Source: a virus. Taken from it: a DNA stretch of 64,000 nucleotides. The position numbers were made by a program, and so were the translations under genes. Shown piece after piece: positions 28,365-36,054 of this stretch (position 1 is the stretch's first letter; each line of letters begins with the position of its first letter). The notes under the pieces were generated by a model, which saw only the letters and a list, made by a program, of their open reading frames with translations, was not told where the DNA came from and ran no database searches. Where the stretch lies: positions 62,001 through 126,000 of IMG/VR virus record IMGVR_UViG_3300025411_000008; one strand, 5' to 3'.

Positions 28365-28448
28365 TGGTCGATGGGGAGAGATTCGAACTCCCGTACCCGA
28401 AGGATCTGGTTTACAGCCAGACGCGATTGGCCACTCCGCCACCCATCG
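28365..28448 (-). tRNA. tRNA-Tyr (GTA), CCA encoded
   Basis: Acceptor arms CGATGGG and CCCATCG pair over 7 bp, with discriminator A and an encoded CCA at 28365-28367. Anticodon loop reads CTGTAAA, anticodon GTA, with a class II long variable arm (ATCCTTCGGGT) and T loop TTCGAAT. A full cloverleaf is visible. Confidence 0.9.
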
Positions 28449-28453
28449 ATTTG

Positions 28454-28524
28454 CTGAGGGAGAAGGACTCGAACCTTCAACAAAAGCTCCAAAGGCTCCC
28501 GTGTTGCCATTACACCATCCCTCA
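28454..28524 (-). tRNA. tRNA-Gln (TTG)
   Basis: Acceptor TGAGGGA/TCCCTCA; anticodon loop CTTTGGA gives TTG; T arm contains GGTTCGAGTCC. No CCA is encoded. Closing pairs of the anticodon stem include G-U wobbles. Five bases from tRNA-Tyr. Confidence 0.85.
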
Positions 28525-28546
28525 ATGTTTATTGCATGGCATGCAG

Positions 28547-28633
28547 CGGAATGAGTAGGATTCGAACCTACGGAGGCTTTGATACCTCGCCGGTTTAGCA
28601 AACCGGTGCTTTCGACCACTCAGCCATCATTCC
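28547..28633 (-). tRNA. tRNA-Ser (GCT)
   Basis: Acceptor GGAATGA/TCATTCC; anticodon stem CCGGT/ACCGG with loop TTGCTAA, anticodon GCT; long class II variable arm and T loop TTCGAAT. 87 nt, as expected for tRNA-Ser. No CCA encoded. Confidence 0.9.
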
Positions 28634-28638
28634 TTATG

Positions 28639-28710
28639 CTCCCAGGGTAGGGATCGAACCTACGACCGAGCGATTAACAGTCGCTTGCTCTGCCGCTGAG
28701 CTACCTGGGA
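28639..28710 (-). tRNA. tRNA-Asn (GTT)
   Basis: Acceptor TCCCAGG/CCTGGGA; D arm GCTC/GAGC; anticodon stem AGCGA/TCGCT with loop CTGTTAA, anticodon GTT; T arm with TTCGATC. Canonical cloverleaf, first of the four-tRNA cluster in transcription order. Confidence 0.9.
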
Positions 28711-28718
28711 TTGTAAAA

Positions 28719-29075
28719 CTAGTCTCCTTTGACCACTCTGATACTATCATAGTCGAAGTGTTGGGTAGAGAACTCAAATACGCGTGAATTCTCTAGACCA
28801 ATGATTCTGTGACGTAAACCGACAGGTACGTGGAAAAGGTCTCCCGCATTAAGCACCTTTTCCTGTGCGAGCTCGATATCGTCTGTCTCACCGTAAAGTA
28901 CGATGACCTTACCGTTCTCTACGTAGAAGGTTTCGTCCTTGATGTTGTGATAATGGTAAGAAAGCTTCTTACCCTTATTCATGTGCAAGATCTTGGCGCA
29001 GTACTTCTCAGAGTTACAAAGAATCTCTTCATAACCCCAGCCCTTTTCTACAAATTCCTTATTCAAAGAAGTCAT
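28719..29075 (-). CDS. Cupin-fold protein (mannose-6-phosphate isomerase C-domain type, 118 aa)
   Basis: Single cupin barrel with metal ligands H41, H43 and E48 (YHYHNIKDETF) and the second cupin motif GDLFHVPVGLRH (H82, H89). Such small cupins bind a sugar phosphate or act beside sugar-nucleotide enzymes. I use ATG 29075 (a GTG lies three bases upstream). The start overlaps the HAD gene by 17 bases. It is the last gene of the sugar cassette. Confidence 0.65.
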   Translation of the reverse strand: MTSLNKEFVEKGWGYEEILCNSEKYCAKILHMNKGKKLSYHYHNIKDETFYVENGKVIVLYGETDDIELAQEKVLNAGDLFHVPVGLRHRIIGLENSRVFEFSTQHFDYDSIRVVKGD

Positions 29076-29376
29076 CACTGTTTATTCCTTTGTCATCGAT
29101 GTAAAAATCAGCAGAAGGTTTACCCATGATTAGATGATGGTACTTACAACCCCATTGCTTAAGCTGACGCTCCGTAATGTCACGGAAAAGTATTTCTACA
29201 AGCTTTGGGTCATTATTTGTCCTATGCATACCTCGAGCCGTAAAATAAACGACTGTATGACCCTCTGAATAAAGCTTGTTTATCTGATCAATACGTTCTT
29301 GAACAGGCAGTGCATTTTCATACTTACCATCAGTAAGTGTGCAGATGGTGCCATCAATATCTACAACGTATCTCAT
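29059..29376 (-). CDS. Small HAD-family hydrolase (105 aa)
   Basis: HAD motifs in order: DIDGT (D6, D8), YFTARG (T46), then GKPSADFYIDDKG (K86, D94, D95). The protein is short and has no cap domain. It belongs with small HADs found in capsule and sugar gene clusters. In the cassette it could act as the phosphatase step of heptose synthesis (role of GmhB) but lacks decisive GmhB motifs. Overlaps both neighbours by 4 to 17 bases. Confidence 0.65.
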   Translation of the reverse strand: MRYVVDIDGTICTLTDGKYENALPVQERIDQINKLYSEGHTVVYFTARGMHRTNNDPKLVEILFRDITERQLKQWGCKYHHLIMGKPSADFYIDDKGINSDDFFE

Positions 29377-29762
29377 CGTTCTAAGATCCTAGTGGTTGAA
29401 TAAGGCTCAAGTCTAGTGAAATAATCAATCTTCTTTGCGTACTCTTTACCAGGGAAGTCCTTGCCGAACCAGTCAGCACCAGCAAACCAGATATCTGGGG
29501 ATAAAGCCTTGACGATATTGATCAGTTCTTCATCTGAGTCAAAGAGTAGCGTTTGATCAACATACTTAAAAGCATCAATAACAAATTGTCTATCATACTG
29601 ATTATGGAAAGGTCGATCAGAGCCTTTCTTCTCTTTTACACGCCTATCAGTGTCGATAGCAACAGTTAGGGTGTCACCATGCGATTTGGCATGTTTTAGA
29701 AGTGCTACATGGCCTTTATGAATGACATCAAACGTGCCAGTTAAAAAGATCTTCTTATCCAT
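29373..29762 (-). CDS. Nucleotidyltransferase, RfaE-C/glycerol-3-P cytidylyltransferase family (129 aa)
   Basis: Opens with GTFDVIHKGH (HKGH, residues 15-18) and ends with YSTTRILER, both hallmarks of the cytidylyltransferase superfamily, including the adenylyltransferase half of HldE that attaches AMP to D-beta-D-heptose 1-phosphate. In Enterobacteria this half is fused to the kinase; here the kinase is a separate gene one cistron away (30537-31265). Substrate is inferred from neighbours; glycerol 3-phosphate cannot be ruled out. Confidence 0.7.
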   Translation of the reverse strand: MDKKIFLTGTFDVIHKGHVALLKHAKSHGDTLTVAIDTDRRVKEKKGSDRPFHNQYDRQFVIDAFKYVDQTLLFDSDEELINIVKALSPDIWFAGADWFGKDFPGKEYAKKIDYFTRLEPYSTTRILER

Positions 29763-30540
29763 TTAGATACTCGTCTACAGTCTTGAATTTGTAGTCACCC
29801 CACTCTGGCTTAGCACAGGTATACGTCTGATACTTGCCAACCAGGTGTTCTGGGAACGGTACATATTCTATAGCACCGTTATAAAGGTATGCAACTGACT
29901 CAGCAACGTCTTTAAAGCTAATTGGGTTGCTTGTGCCAAGATCATAGATGCCAGAAGGCTTATCGTTGTTGAGAACGATTTCAACAAGGTCATCAACGCA
30001 GACAAAGTCTCTCTTGAAGTTCTCTGAGCCTTCAAACAGCTTTAGAGAGCCTGTCTCTTTAATTTGGGCTGAGAACTTGCTAACAGGGCTTGCCTGGTCA
30101 CCTTTACGGCCTTCATAATCACCATATACGTTGAAGTAACGAAAACCTTGGATAAGAGAGAACTTATCCATGTTATCTTGCACCCAGTAGTCAACTGTCA
30201 GCTTTGACATAGCATATTGGTTCTTAGGGTTAGGAATACCCTGCAAATCGCCATAAACGGAAGCAGAAGAAGCATACTTAACAGGGATACCAAAAGAGAT
30301 AGCAATCTCAAAGAGGTCTATCGTGTATTCAACGTTCCAGGCATACAGTTTCTTAACATCCTTTTCAGTAGTGCTGGAGATAGCACCCTGGTGCAAAATA
30401 AGATCAACTTTATCCCATTCTTTAAAGTTATAAAGGAAGTGATAAGCATCTTCTTTATCAATAGGCAATAAAGGCTTGTTAGAAAGAACCTTGCTAAAGT
30501 TTCTACCAATGAAACCTTCTGAACCAGTCAAAATGATCAT
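29755..30540 (-). CDS. hldD: NAD-dependent epimerase, ADP-heptose 6-epimerase (HldD) type (261 aa)
   Basis: Short-chain epimerase with the Rossmann glycine motif TGSEGFIG (5-12), active-site Ser region SSASVYG (91-97), Tyr109/Lys113 catalytic pair (YAMSK), and the HldD-like block GFRYFNVYGDYEGRKGDQASPVSKF (132-156) followed by NFKRDFVCVDDL. That block is characteristic of HldD, which turns ADP-D- into ADP-L-glycero-D-manno-heptose. Overlaps the kinase start by 4 bases (ATGA). Confidence 0.75.
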   Translation of the reverse strand: MIILTGSEGFIGRNFSKVLSNKPLLPIDKEDAYHFLYNFKEWDKVDLILHQGAISSTTEKDVKKLYAWNVEYTIDLFEIAISFGIPVKYASSASVYGDLQGIPNPKNQYAMSKLTVDYWVQDNMDKFSLIQGFRYFNVYGDYEGRKGDQASPVSKFSAQIKETGSLKLFEGSENFKRDFVCVDDLVEIVLNNDKPSGIYDLGTSNPISFKDVAESVAYLYNGAIEYVPFPEHLVGKYQTYTCAKPEWGDYKFKTVDEYLNG

Positions 30541-31265
30541 ATCGTTGTAACCCCTCTATGCTTTACCACTTCAGAAGCGCATTTATTAGCATACTCAATG
30601 CTTTTGATGATATTGCCGCAATTAGCATACTCAACGACAAGTGCTGCCATGAAAGCATCGCCTGCACCTGAGGAGTCCTTGACTTCTACCTTGTCAACGT
30701 GATAACGGTTACCGTTGTACTCGCAACCATCTCCACCCATCGTATGGATGATCTTCTTCTTGAAAGATTCTGTAACTTTGGGGTCAGAGTTCTTGTATTC
30801 GTAATCGTTGATCTTAATGATGAAAGCCTTTTTGGCCCACTTCCCTAGCTTCTTCTTAGTATCGAGGAATACACGTGGGTGTGACTTACAAATATCTTTG
30901 ATGTCGTCTTCTGTTAGATAACCTTTGTTATAGTCAGAAATAACTACAATGTCATATTCGCTGTAATCGATATCGTTTTTAAACCTACCATAGTTTGGCT
31001 CTGTATCGACTCTAATAAACATGTGGTTAGTTGCTTCATGAACGTATCTTGTCTTAGTAATAGACCGCCAATTATGGTTGGTTCTAATGTTGACGTCATC
31101 CGCAAACTTTTTGATGTTGTTTAACACGTTCAGTGCCATACCAGGATTCTTTACCTCATGCATGGCGTTTAGCACAGGTACTGGAATATCGGGTGCAAGA
31201 CGCATTGCATCACAATAAACAAATACGTCCATGCAACTTTCACCTATTACTAAAATTTTAGTCAT
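30537..31265 (-). CDS. PfkB-family kinase, HldE kinase-domain type (242 aa)
   Basis: Ribokinase-fold protein: VIGESCMDVFVY near the N-terminus, RLAPDIPVPVL (22-32) matching the HldE segment RxxPExPVPV, and the catalytic GAGD near residue 200 (DSSGAGDAFMAAL). It would phosphorylate D-glycero-D-manno-heptose 7-phosphate at O1. It is shorter than the usual HldE kinase domain (about 310 aa). Start overlaps the preceding transketolase stop by one base. Confidence 0.68.
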   Translation of the reverse strand: MTKILVIGESCMDVFVYCDAMRLAPDIPVPVLNAMHEVKNPGMALNVLNNIKKFADDVNIRTNHNWRSITKTRYVHEATNHMFIRVDTEPNYGRFKNDIDYSEYDIVVISDYNKGYLTEDDIKDICKSHPRVFLDTKKKLGKWAKKAFIIKINDYEYKNSDPKVTESFKKKIIHTMGGDGCEYNGNRYHVDKVEVKDSSGAGDAFMAALVVEYANCGNIIKSIEYANKCASEVVKHRGVTTI

Positions 31266-31747
31266 TAGAAAATAGGTAAGCCATCTTTTTTAAGATAGAT
31301 CATGGCAGGGGCCTTGATCAAATATGCATCAATCATAGCCTTTTCTGTAGCTTCACGGCTAGTAGGAAAGTAACTTTGTACATTTTTGAATACCGTAGCT
31401 AAGCGTTCAGGGTTGAGCGGACGGTGAGTAGGACCATGCGTTGGATAATCAGAATAACCAACCAACATAACAGGCAAGTTTTGTTCATCAATATCAATTT
31501 TGACTTGCTCATAAGGTCGTTCGATTACAAAAGGAGTAATTGAATAAACTACTGGACGAAACCCATCGATAGCAAGACCAGCAGCCAAGCTAGTAATTGA
31601 TTGCTCAGTGAGACCAAGGTTGAAGAACCGTTCAGGAAACTTTTCTTTGAACTCAGTCATCTCTTGCTCTACGTCGCCTGTAATCAATACGATGCGATCA
31701 TCTTTTTCAGCGAGCTTAACGATTGTCTTACCGAATGCTACTCTCAT
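31265..31747 (-). CDS. Transketolase C-terminal (pyrimidine-binding) subunit (160 aa)
   Basis: MRVAFGKTIVKLAEKDDRIVLITGDVEQ opens a transketolase PYR domain, with NLGLTEQSITSLAAGLAIDG (E of the TPP-activating motif). ATG 31747 is chosen because it makes an ATGA overlap with the partner gene; a longer frame to 31804 lies inside the partner. Split transketolase subunits occur in archaea and in sugar clusters. The usual C-terminal regulatory domain is absent. Confidence 0.75.
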   Translation of the reverse strand: MRVAFGKTIVKLAEKDDRIVLITGDVEQEMTEFKEKFPERFFNLGLTEQSITSLAAGLAIDGFRPVVYSITPFVIERPYEQVKIDIDEQNLPVMLVGYSDYPTHGPTHRPLNPERLATVFKNVQSYFPTSREATEKAMIDAYLIKAPAMIYLKKDGLPIF

Positions 31748-32469
31748 GCCAGTTCCTCCAATGCTTGCTTTTCTAGGTCTCCACCTAGCCAATTTGAGTG
31801 CCATTTAGGTTGGTTTTCCATAAAGCTTACACCCTTACCCTTGATTGTGTTTGCAACAATCAAAGTAGGAGATACTGCAGCTTCAAAATTGATGTTGATA
31901 AGATCATCGTTGTGACCATCAATTTCATGCACTTCCCAACCAGCAGCTTGTGCAGCAGCAATAAGAGCACGGTCTACGGGCATGATTTCGTCAACGTACC
32001 CAGAACCCTGGATCTTATTGTTATCTACGATAACAACCAAGTTATTGAGCTTTAGGCGTGCAGCAATAAGAATTGATTCCCAAGTAGTGCCTTCTTGGCA
32101 TTCGCCATCACCCATAAGAACAAACACTTTTTCATTTGAGTTGTTGAGCTTACGAGCAAGAGCCATCCCCATAGACACTGGGAAACCATGTCCCATGCTA
32201 CCTGCGGTGCAATAAATGCCATTCTCAGGCTCATAATGAGGGTGACCTTCAAGGGTGGGGTTATAACCTTGTTCACGCAAAAGCACATAGTATGACCAGC
32301 AGCTGTGCCCCTTGCTCAAAACAAAACGGTCATTCTTTCCCATGATTTTATCAAAAAGATTGATCAGAATTTCAGTACAACTAAAGCTACCGCCATAATG
32401 ATAACCACCATTAGCTTTGCTAATCTCAATAGCATCTCTGCGTACTTGCTTTGATCTTTCGTTTAACAT
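31744..32469 (-). CDS. Transketolase N-terminal (TPP-binding) subunit (241 aa)
   Basis: Contains the TPP motif GDGECQEG ... VVIVDNNKIQ, the DRFVLSKGHSCWSYY segment and GSMGHGFPVSMG, all signatures of the transketolase pyrophosphate domain. Start ATG 32469 sits in a TAATG overlap with the preceding gene. Together with its partner it could interconvert pentose and sedoheptulose 7-phosphate, the precursor of heptose. Or it may make a different ketose. Confidence 0.78.
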   Translation of the reverse strand: MLNERSKQVRRDAIEISKANGGYHYGGSFSCTEILINLFDKIMGKNDRFVLSKGHSCWSYYVLLREQGYNPTLEGHPHYEPENGIYCTAGSMGHGFPVSMGMALARKLNNSNEKVFVLMGDGECQEGTTWESILIAARLKLNNLVVIVDNNKIQGSGYVDEIMPVDRALIAAAQAAGWEVHEIDGHNDDLININFEAAVSPTLIVANTIKGKGVSFMENQPKWHSNWLGGDLEKQALEELA

Positions 32470-33035
32470 TAATTGGCCTTTCCAGATAGATTGCAAATTA
32501 GAATTTTTTTATCTTCATCGTAATCAAACTCACATGCGTTGTCATACTCTTTAATATAGTTAATTAATTTTTGCTTTGTAGTTTCTTCATCACCAAAATC
32601 AAGAGCCATACCACTAGAAGAATCACCAAGCAGATCAATATCATCAATCAGAATAGTGTGAGCTTTGCGAGGGCGAGCAAAGATTACGTTTAACTCATCC
32701 ATCAAAGGAACTGCTGGGTGTTCTACATTCGGGTCACCGCTTGCGCTGTGAGCATCGAGCCAGAAATCTAGCGGGACATCATAAGGCTCAATCATCTCTG
32801 ATAATTTTTCTTTTGAGTCGCCTAGAAATAACACTACTCTGTTGTCATTATCAAACTTGCTACAACAATTATCGTAGAAAGATTTATTGAACTCAACAGT
32901 TATAACCTTTTCATAACCAAGACCAAGTGCTATTTCTACTGTATAGCCATGTTGTGTACCAGTTTCTACAAAGATATTATTTCTCTTATATTTAGAGAAC
33001 ATCAATGTCATTGCTTCTGTGCTTCTATCTGCCAT
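32469..33035 (-). CDS. Class I methyltransferase-like protein (188 aa)
   Basis: Rossmann-type start VETGTQHGYTVEIALGLGYEKVITVEFNKSFYDNC resembles motif I and motif II of SAM-dependent methyltransferases; LDFWLDAHSASGDPN and ILIDDIDLLGD follow. The glycine pattern is looser than in classic GxGxG methyltransferases, so catalysis is uncertain. In the sugar operon it may methylate a sugar. Coupled to both neighbours by overlap. Confidence 0.5.
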   Translation of the reverse strand: MADRSTEAMTLMFSKYKRNNIFVETGTQHGYTVEIALGLGYEKVITVEFNKSFYDNCCSKFDNDNRVVLFLGDSKEKLSEMIEPYDVPLDFWLDAHSASGDPNVEHPAVPLMDELNVIFARPRKAHTILIDDIDLLGDSSSGMALDFGDEETTKQKLINYIKEYDNACEFDYDEDKKILICNLSGKAN

Positions 33036-34045
33036 TATTCCATCTCAATCATTATTCTACCGGCAATGCCGCTTCTAAGTGTATCAAATGCTTCATTTAC
33101 TTCGTCAAGTTTATATCTGTGAGTAATGAACTCATCAATATAAAGCTTCCCAGCCTTCTCGAGCTTAACATAACGCAAGATATCGTTAGAAGGATCTGTC
33201 TTGCCACCCTGGGTAGCCTTGATACTAAGACCATTACCATTAAAGAAGCTGAGTGCATTGACGATTTCAAGTGACGTTCCTGGCTTGGGTTGACCCACAA
33301 GAATCATTCGGCCATTGTTAGATAGATAGCCAAAGCTCTTCTTAATAACATCGACGTTTCCAGTCGTATCAATAACAACGTCTACTTTACCTTCAAACTC
33401 TGTTTCTGAAGTGTTGTAAAAGAAGTCAGCACCAGCCATGAATGAAAGGTCGCGCTTGCTTTCATTGTTGTCAATAGCAACAATTGGGCTAAGGCTACGC
33501 ATAGCTGCACCTTGGATGAGGTTAAGCCCTACACCACCCGTACCGACAACTGCAACGCTTTCACCAAACTTAAAATCGCACTCATTGTCGATAATACCTA
33601 GTGCGGTAGTCAAACTGCATCCAAGGAGCGCAGCGAGGTCATTAGGGGTCTCTGAAGGGACTGTAGTGAGTCGGTTCTCTGACACGATAGCCCACTGAGC
33701 AAGAGTATTTACCTTGCCACTACTAAAAGTCTTGTCACCAAGGGTGTACTGAGGAAACGCAGCATCGATACCAGTACCTGGTCGCCAGTGCATAACAACC
33801 TTGTCACCTACTTTAACAGTGGTTACTCCAGGGCCAATGTCTTCTACAATGCCACAACCCTCATGACCCATAAGGTGAGGAAGGAACTTGCCATTACCCT
33901 TGTTGCCATTGATCTCGTGTAGTTGTGAGCCACAGATACCGCTGACAAGGACACGAACCTGTACTTGACCCACTTGGAGCTCAGTAAGGCCAACATCTTC
34001 AATAGAAAGAGGAGCGTTGAGCTCTTTGAGAACGGCAGCCTTCAT
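33035..34045 (-). CDS. Zinc-type medium-chain dehydrogenase (336 aa)
   Basis: MDR family: catalytic-zinc ligands C38 (SGICGS), H61-E62 (GHE) and C143 (LGCSL); nucleotide-binding GTGGVG at 168-173. The structural-zinc four-Cys loop expected near residues 90-110 is missing. NAD(P)-dependent oxidation of a sugar or alcohol is inferred. It starts at the last base of the downstream-of-tRNA gene 34045. Some sugar-cassette dehydrogenases of this type act on nucleotide-sugar precursors. Confidence 0.7.
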   Translation of the reverse strand: MKAAVLKELNAPLSIEDVGLTELQVGQVQVRVLVSGICGSQLHEINGNKGNGKFLPHLMGHEGCGIVEDIGPGVTTVKVGDKVVMHWRPGTGIDAAFPQYTLGDKTFSSGKVNTLAQWAIVSENRLTTVPSETPNDLAALLGCSLTTALGIIDNECDFKFGESVAVVGTGGVGLNLIQGAAMRSLSPIVAIDNNESKRDLSFMAGADFFYNTSETEFEGKVDVVIDTTGNVDVIKKSFGYLSNNGRMILVGQPKPGTSLEIVNALSFFNGNGLSIKATQGGKTDPSNDILRYVKLEKAGKLYIDEFITHRYKLDEVNEAFDTLRSGIAGRIMIEME

Positions 34046-34893
34046 TAGATCAACTCGTACAATGACTTGACGGTGCTGAACTTCTTATTGATGTCAAATG
34101 TTCTAGCCATATCACGGTAAGGAACATTTGTATTAACTCGGTCAAGCAGAGAGATGAACTCACCAACCGTTTCCATGCTCCACTTGTTAACAGCAGCAAT
34201 GAAAGGTGCATTTGGTACGCCAACAACTGCCTTACAACGCTTAGCTAGCTTACCAATATCAACCAAAGTCAAATTGTGATCTTGAGTGCTGCGGTAGCCT
34301 TCCACCTTGACAGTAGTAATGACTTTCTTACCCTCATCGGTCAAGTATTGCAGCAATGCAGCAAAGTTCTTGTCTTGTTCTTCTCTAGACATAAGAAGGA
34401 CTGGGCTAACAGGGTATCCATTAATTACTAGGCAGTCAAACTCTTCGCCATCGAGTACATCCTCGGCAAAGCACTCTTCATCAAGTACAACATCATCAAT
34501 AGAGTTGAATGGCTTGTTTAGGTGAGGCAAGTTGTACTGGTGCAGGTAGTTACCCATTTCATATACCCACATTGAGTAGCTGCTAAGGGTGTTGTCCTGC
34601 TTCGAGTAGTGGATAGGATCATAAATGCTATCGCCAAGCAAAGCGTGGCACCACAAGTCAATTGAATAACGTGGGTGTGGTGCATCAATAAAGCTTACGT
34701 TTGTATCTTGGATCAGCTCAACAAGTTGAGAACGATACTGAGCAGGAATTAAGATGTTGCATTTAATTTGTTTGTTGTTTTCACACAACTTCTTCAAAAC
34801 ATGCAATGCAACAATGCAATCACCATGGCCTTTATCACAATGGAAGTAAAGGTCGTTAGTCATTAACATATCTAAGTTAATTGATTTATTCAT
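34045..34893 (-). CDS. Possible GT9-like (heptosyltransferase-type) glycosyltransferase (282 aa)
   Basis: N-terminal HCDKGHGDCIVALHVLKKLC resembles the G-D-x-I-x-x-L-P-x-L-x-x-L motif of GT9 enzymes, and GVPNAPFIAAVNKWSMETVGEF resembles their C-terminal acceptor-side motif. ATG 34893 is used because the upstream frame runs through tRNA-Asp. It precedes the heptose-type sugar genes, which fits a role of transferring the made sugar. Assignment is a motif-level guess. Confidence 0.4.
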   Translation of the reverse strand: MNKSINLDMLMTNDLYFHCDKGHGDCIVALHVLKKLCENNKQIKCNILIPAQYRSQLVELIQDTNVSFIDAPHPRYSIDLWCHALLGDSIYDPIHYSKQDNTLSSYSMWVYEMGNYLHQYNLPHLNKPFNSIDDVVLDEECFAEDVLDGEEFDCLVINGYPVSPVLLMSREEQDKNFAALLQYLTDEGKKVITTVKVEGYRSTQDHNLTLVDIGKLAKRCKAVVGVPNAPFIAAVNKWSMETVGEFISLLDRVNTNVPYRDMARTFDINKKFSTVKSLYELI

Positions 34894-34895
34894 AG

Positions 34896-34969
34896 CGACC
34901 TTGATGGGACTCGAACCCACGACCCCCACCGTGACAGGGTGGTGCTCTAACCAACTGAGCTACAAGGCC
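34896..34969 (-). tRNA. tRNA-Asp (GTC)
   Basis: Acceptor GGCCTTG/CAAGGTC (one G-U pair), D arm GCTC/GAGC, anticodon stem CCACC/GGTGG with loop CTGTCAC (anticodon GTC), T loop TTCGAGT. No CCA encoded. It lies two bases before the glycosyltransferase-like gene start. Confidence 0.9.
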
Positions 34970-34978
34970 TAAACTGCG

Positions 34979-35293
34979 TTACTTCTTAGGCGTAGCCTTC
35001 TTGACAGCAGGAGCCTTCTTAGCAACGGGTGCTGGCGTAGGTTCTACGACAACAGCAGCAGTCTTAGGCTGAGGAAGGGTACCAAGCAACCAACCAAGAT
35101 TGGGGTACTTCTTCTCCAAGGCAGTGATAGCCGTGTAGTACAGGCCAGAAGCGACAGGTGTCAACGCAGCGAACGTACCGGTGTTGAACTTACCCCACTT
35201 GGTTGCACCCCAAGCGATAAGAGCACCAACGATAGCAGCAACAAAGGCACGGCCTATAGCTCTAGTTGTTGTTGTGTTAATTGGATCTGACAT
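34979..35293 (-). CDS. Holin-like membrane protein (104 aa)
   Basis: N-terminal Ser/Thr/Arg region, a hydrophobic helix at about 13-30 (AIGRAFVAAIVGALIAWGAT), a second weak one near 40-60, and a C-terminal Lys/Ala/Pro-rich tail (APVAKKAPAVKKATPKK). That layout is common among actinophage holins. It is close to a papain-fold protein at 35.5 kb. Coupled by TAATG to the upstream gene. Holin role is inferred. Confidence 0.5.
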   Translation of the reverse strand: MSDPINTTTTRAIGRAFVAAIVGALIAWGATKWGKFNTGTFAALTPVASGLYYTAITALEKKYPNLGWLLGTLPQPKTAAVVVEPTPAPVAKKAPAVKKATPKK

Positions 35294-35463
35294 TATTTAT
35301 TCTCCTTGTTGTTTTGGAACTTCACCGACACCTGTACGCCATTAACTTGGGTTCGCAAGCTATTCAAAAGACCAGCCATTGTTTCACTGATTTCTTGGCT
35401 TGCAAGCTCATCGCTCTGAGCGTCACGAGGGTCATAACTGATTGTAATGACTGCTTTTTTCAT
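35293..35463 (-). CDS. Small unknown protein (56 aa)
   Basis: Frame from ATG 35463 to a TAATG overlap with the holin-like gene. It reads MKKAVITISYDPRDAQ, then a short helix-forming middle and a VQVSVKFQNN end. A small alpha-beta domain is likely. The ribosome binding site is weak. Kept because of the tight coupling and sensible residue composition. Confidence 0.5.
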   Translation of the reverse strand: MKKAVITISYDPRDAQSDELASQEISETMAGLLNSLRTQVNGVQVSVKFQNNKENK

Positions 35464-35505
35464 AACTTTATGATATATGCAATATTTGCATAAATCAAGC
35501 TATTA

Positions 35506-36054
35506 TCAATTATTTGGCAATTCTGTCAAAATATTGAAAGAAGCAGCAAGATCAGCTGGCATCATTTGGTAAGGGTTGCGGTCGAATACAATGCCGCCTG
35601 CCCACAAGGATTGTGCTACTACGGCACTACAAATCATGGTGTTGCTATTTGTGAACTGCATCTTAATACCAGTCAGCAACTCCAAGGCAATACTCAAGAT
35701 GGTTAGGAAACCATACTTATCCTTAATGAAGCTCTTGCAAGCAGAAACCGTTTGATCACGGCTTTGCTTGTTAAGCTTTGTTGTAACGTAGTAATACTCT
35801 ACGTCTTTGTATTCACTAATGTTGCTTACGATAACACCACGGCCAACAGCCTCAACGATGGTTCCACCTTCATCGATGATCATAGCTGCATGGTTCCAAT
35901 GAGCAAAAGGCTTCATCTTTCCGTGGTAACGGATGAATTGACCAAAACGAATGAACTTAGCTAGAATGCCCTTAGATGAAACCAGGATGAAGTCACCTGG
36001 TACATACTTTGTTGGGTCTTGTCCTGCGGCATATACCTTATATGTCGTAGTCAT
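35506..36054 (-). CDS. Permuted papain-fold (NlpC/P60-like, YiiX type) protein (182 aa)
   Basis: GDFILVSS near residue 20, then WNHAAMIIDEGG (H55), VEAVGRGV (E68), and a late Cys in MICSAVVAQSLWAGG (C142). His before Cys is the circularly permuted order of YiiX-type papain-fold enzymes. Some such proteins cleave peptidoglycan or amide bonds. No signal peptide is obvious. A lysis or virion-peptidoglycan role is possible. Overlaps the upstream gene by 17 bases. Confidence 0.6.
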   Translation of the reverse strand: MTTTYKVYAAGQDPTKYVPGDFILVSSKGILAKFIRFGQFIRYHGKMKPFAHWNHAAMIIDEGGTIVEAVGRGVIVSNISEYKDVEYYYVTTKLNKQSRDQTVSACKSFIKDKYGFLTILSIALELLTGIKMQFTNSNTMICSAVVAQSLWAGGIVFDRNPYQMMPADLAASFNILTELPNN

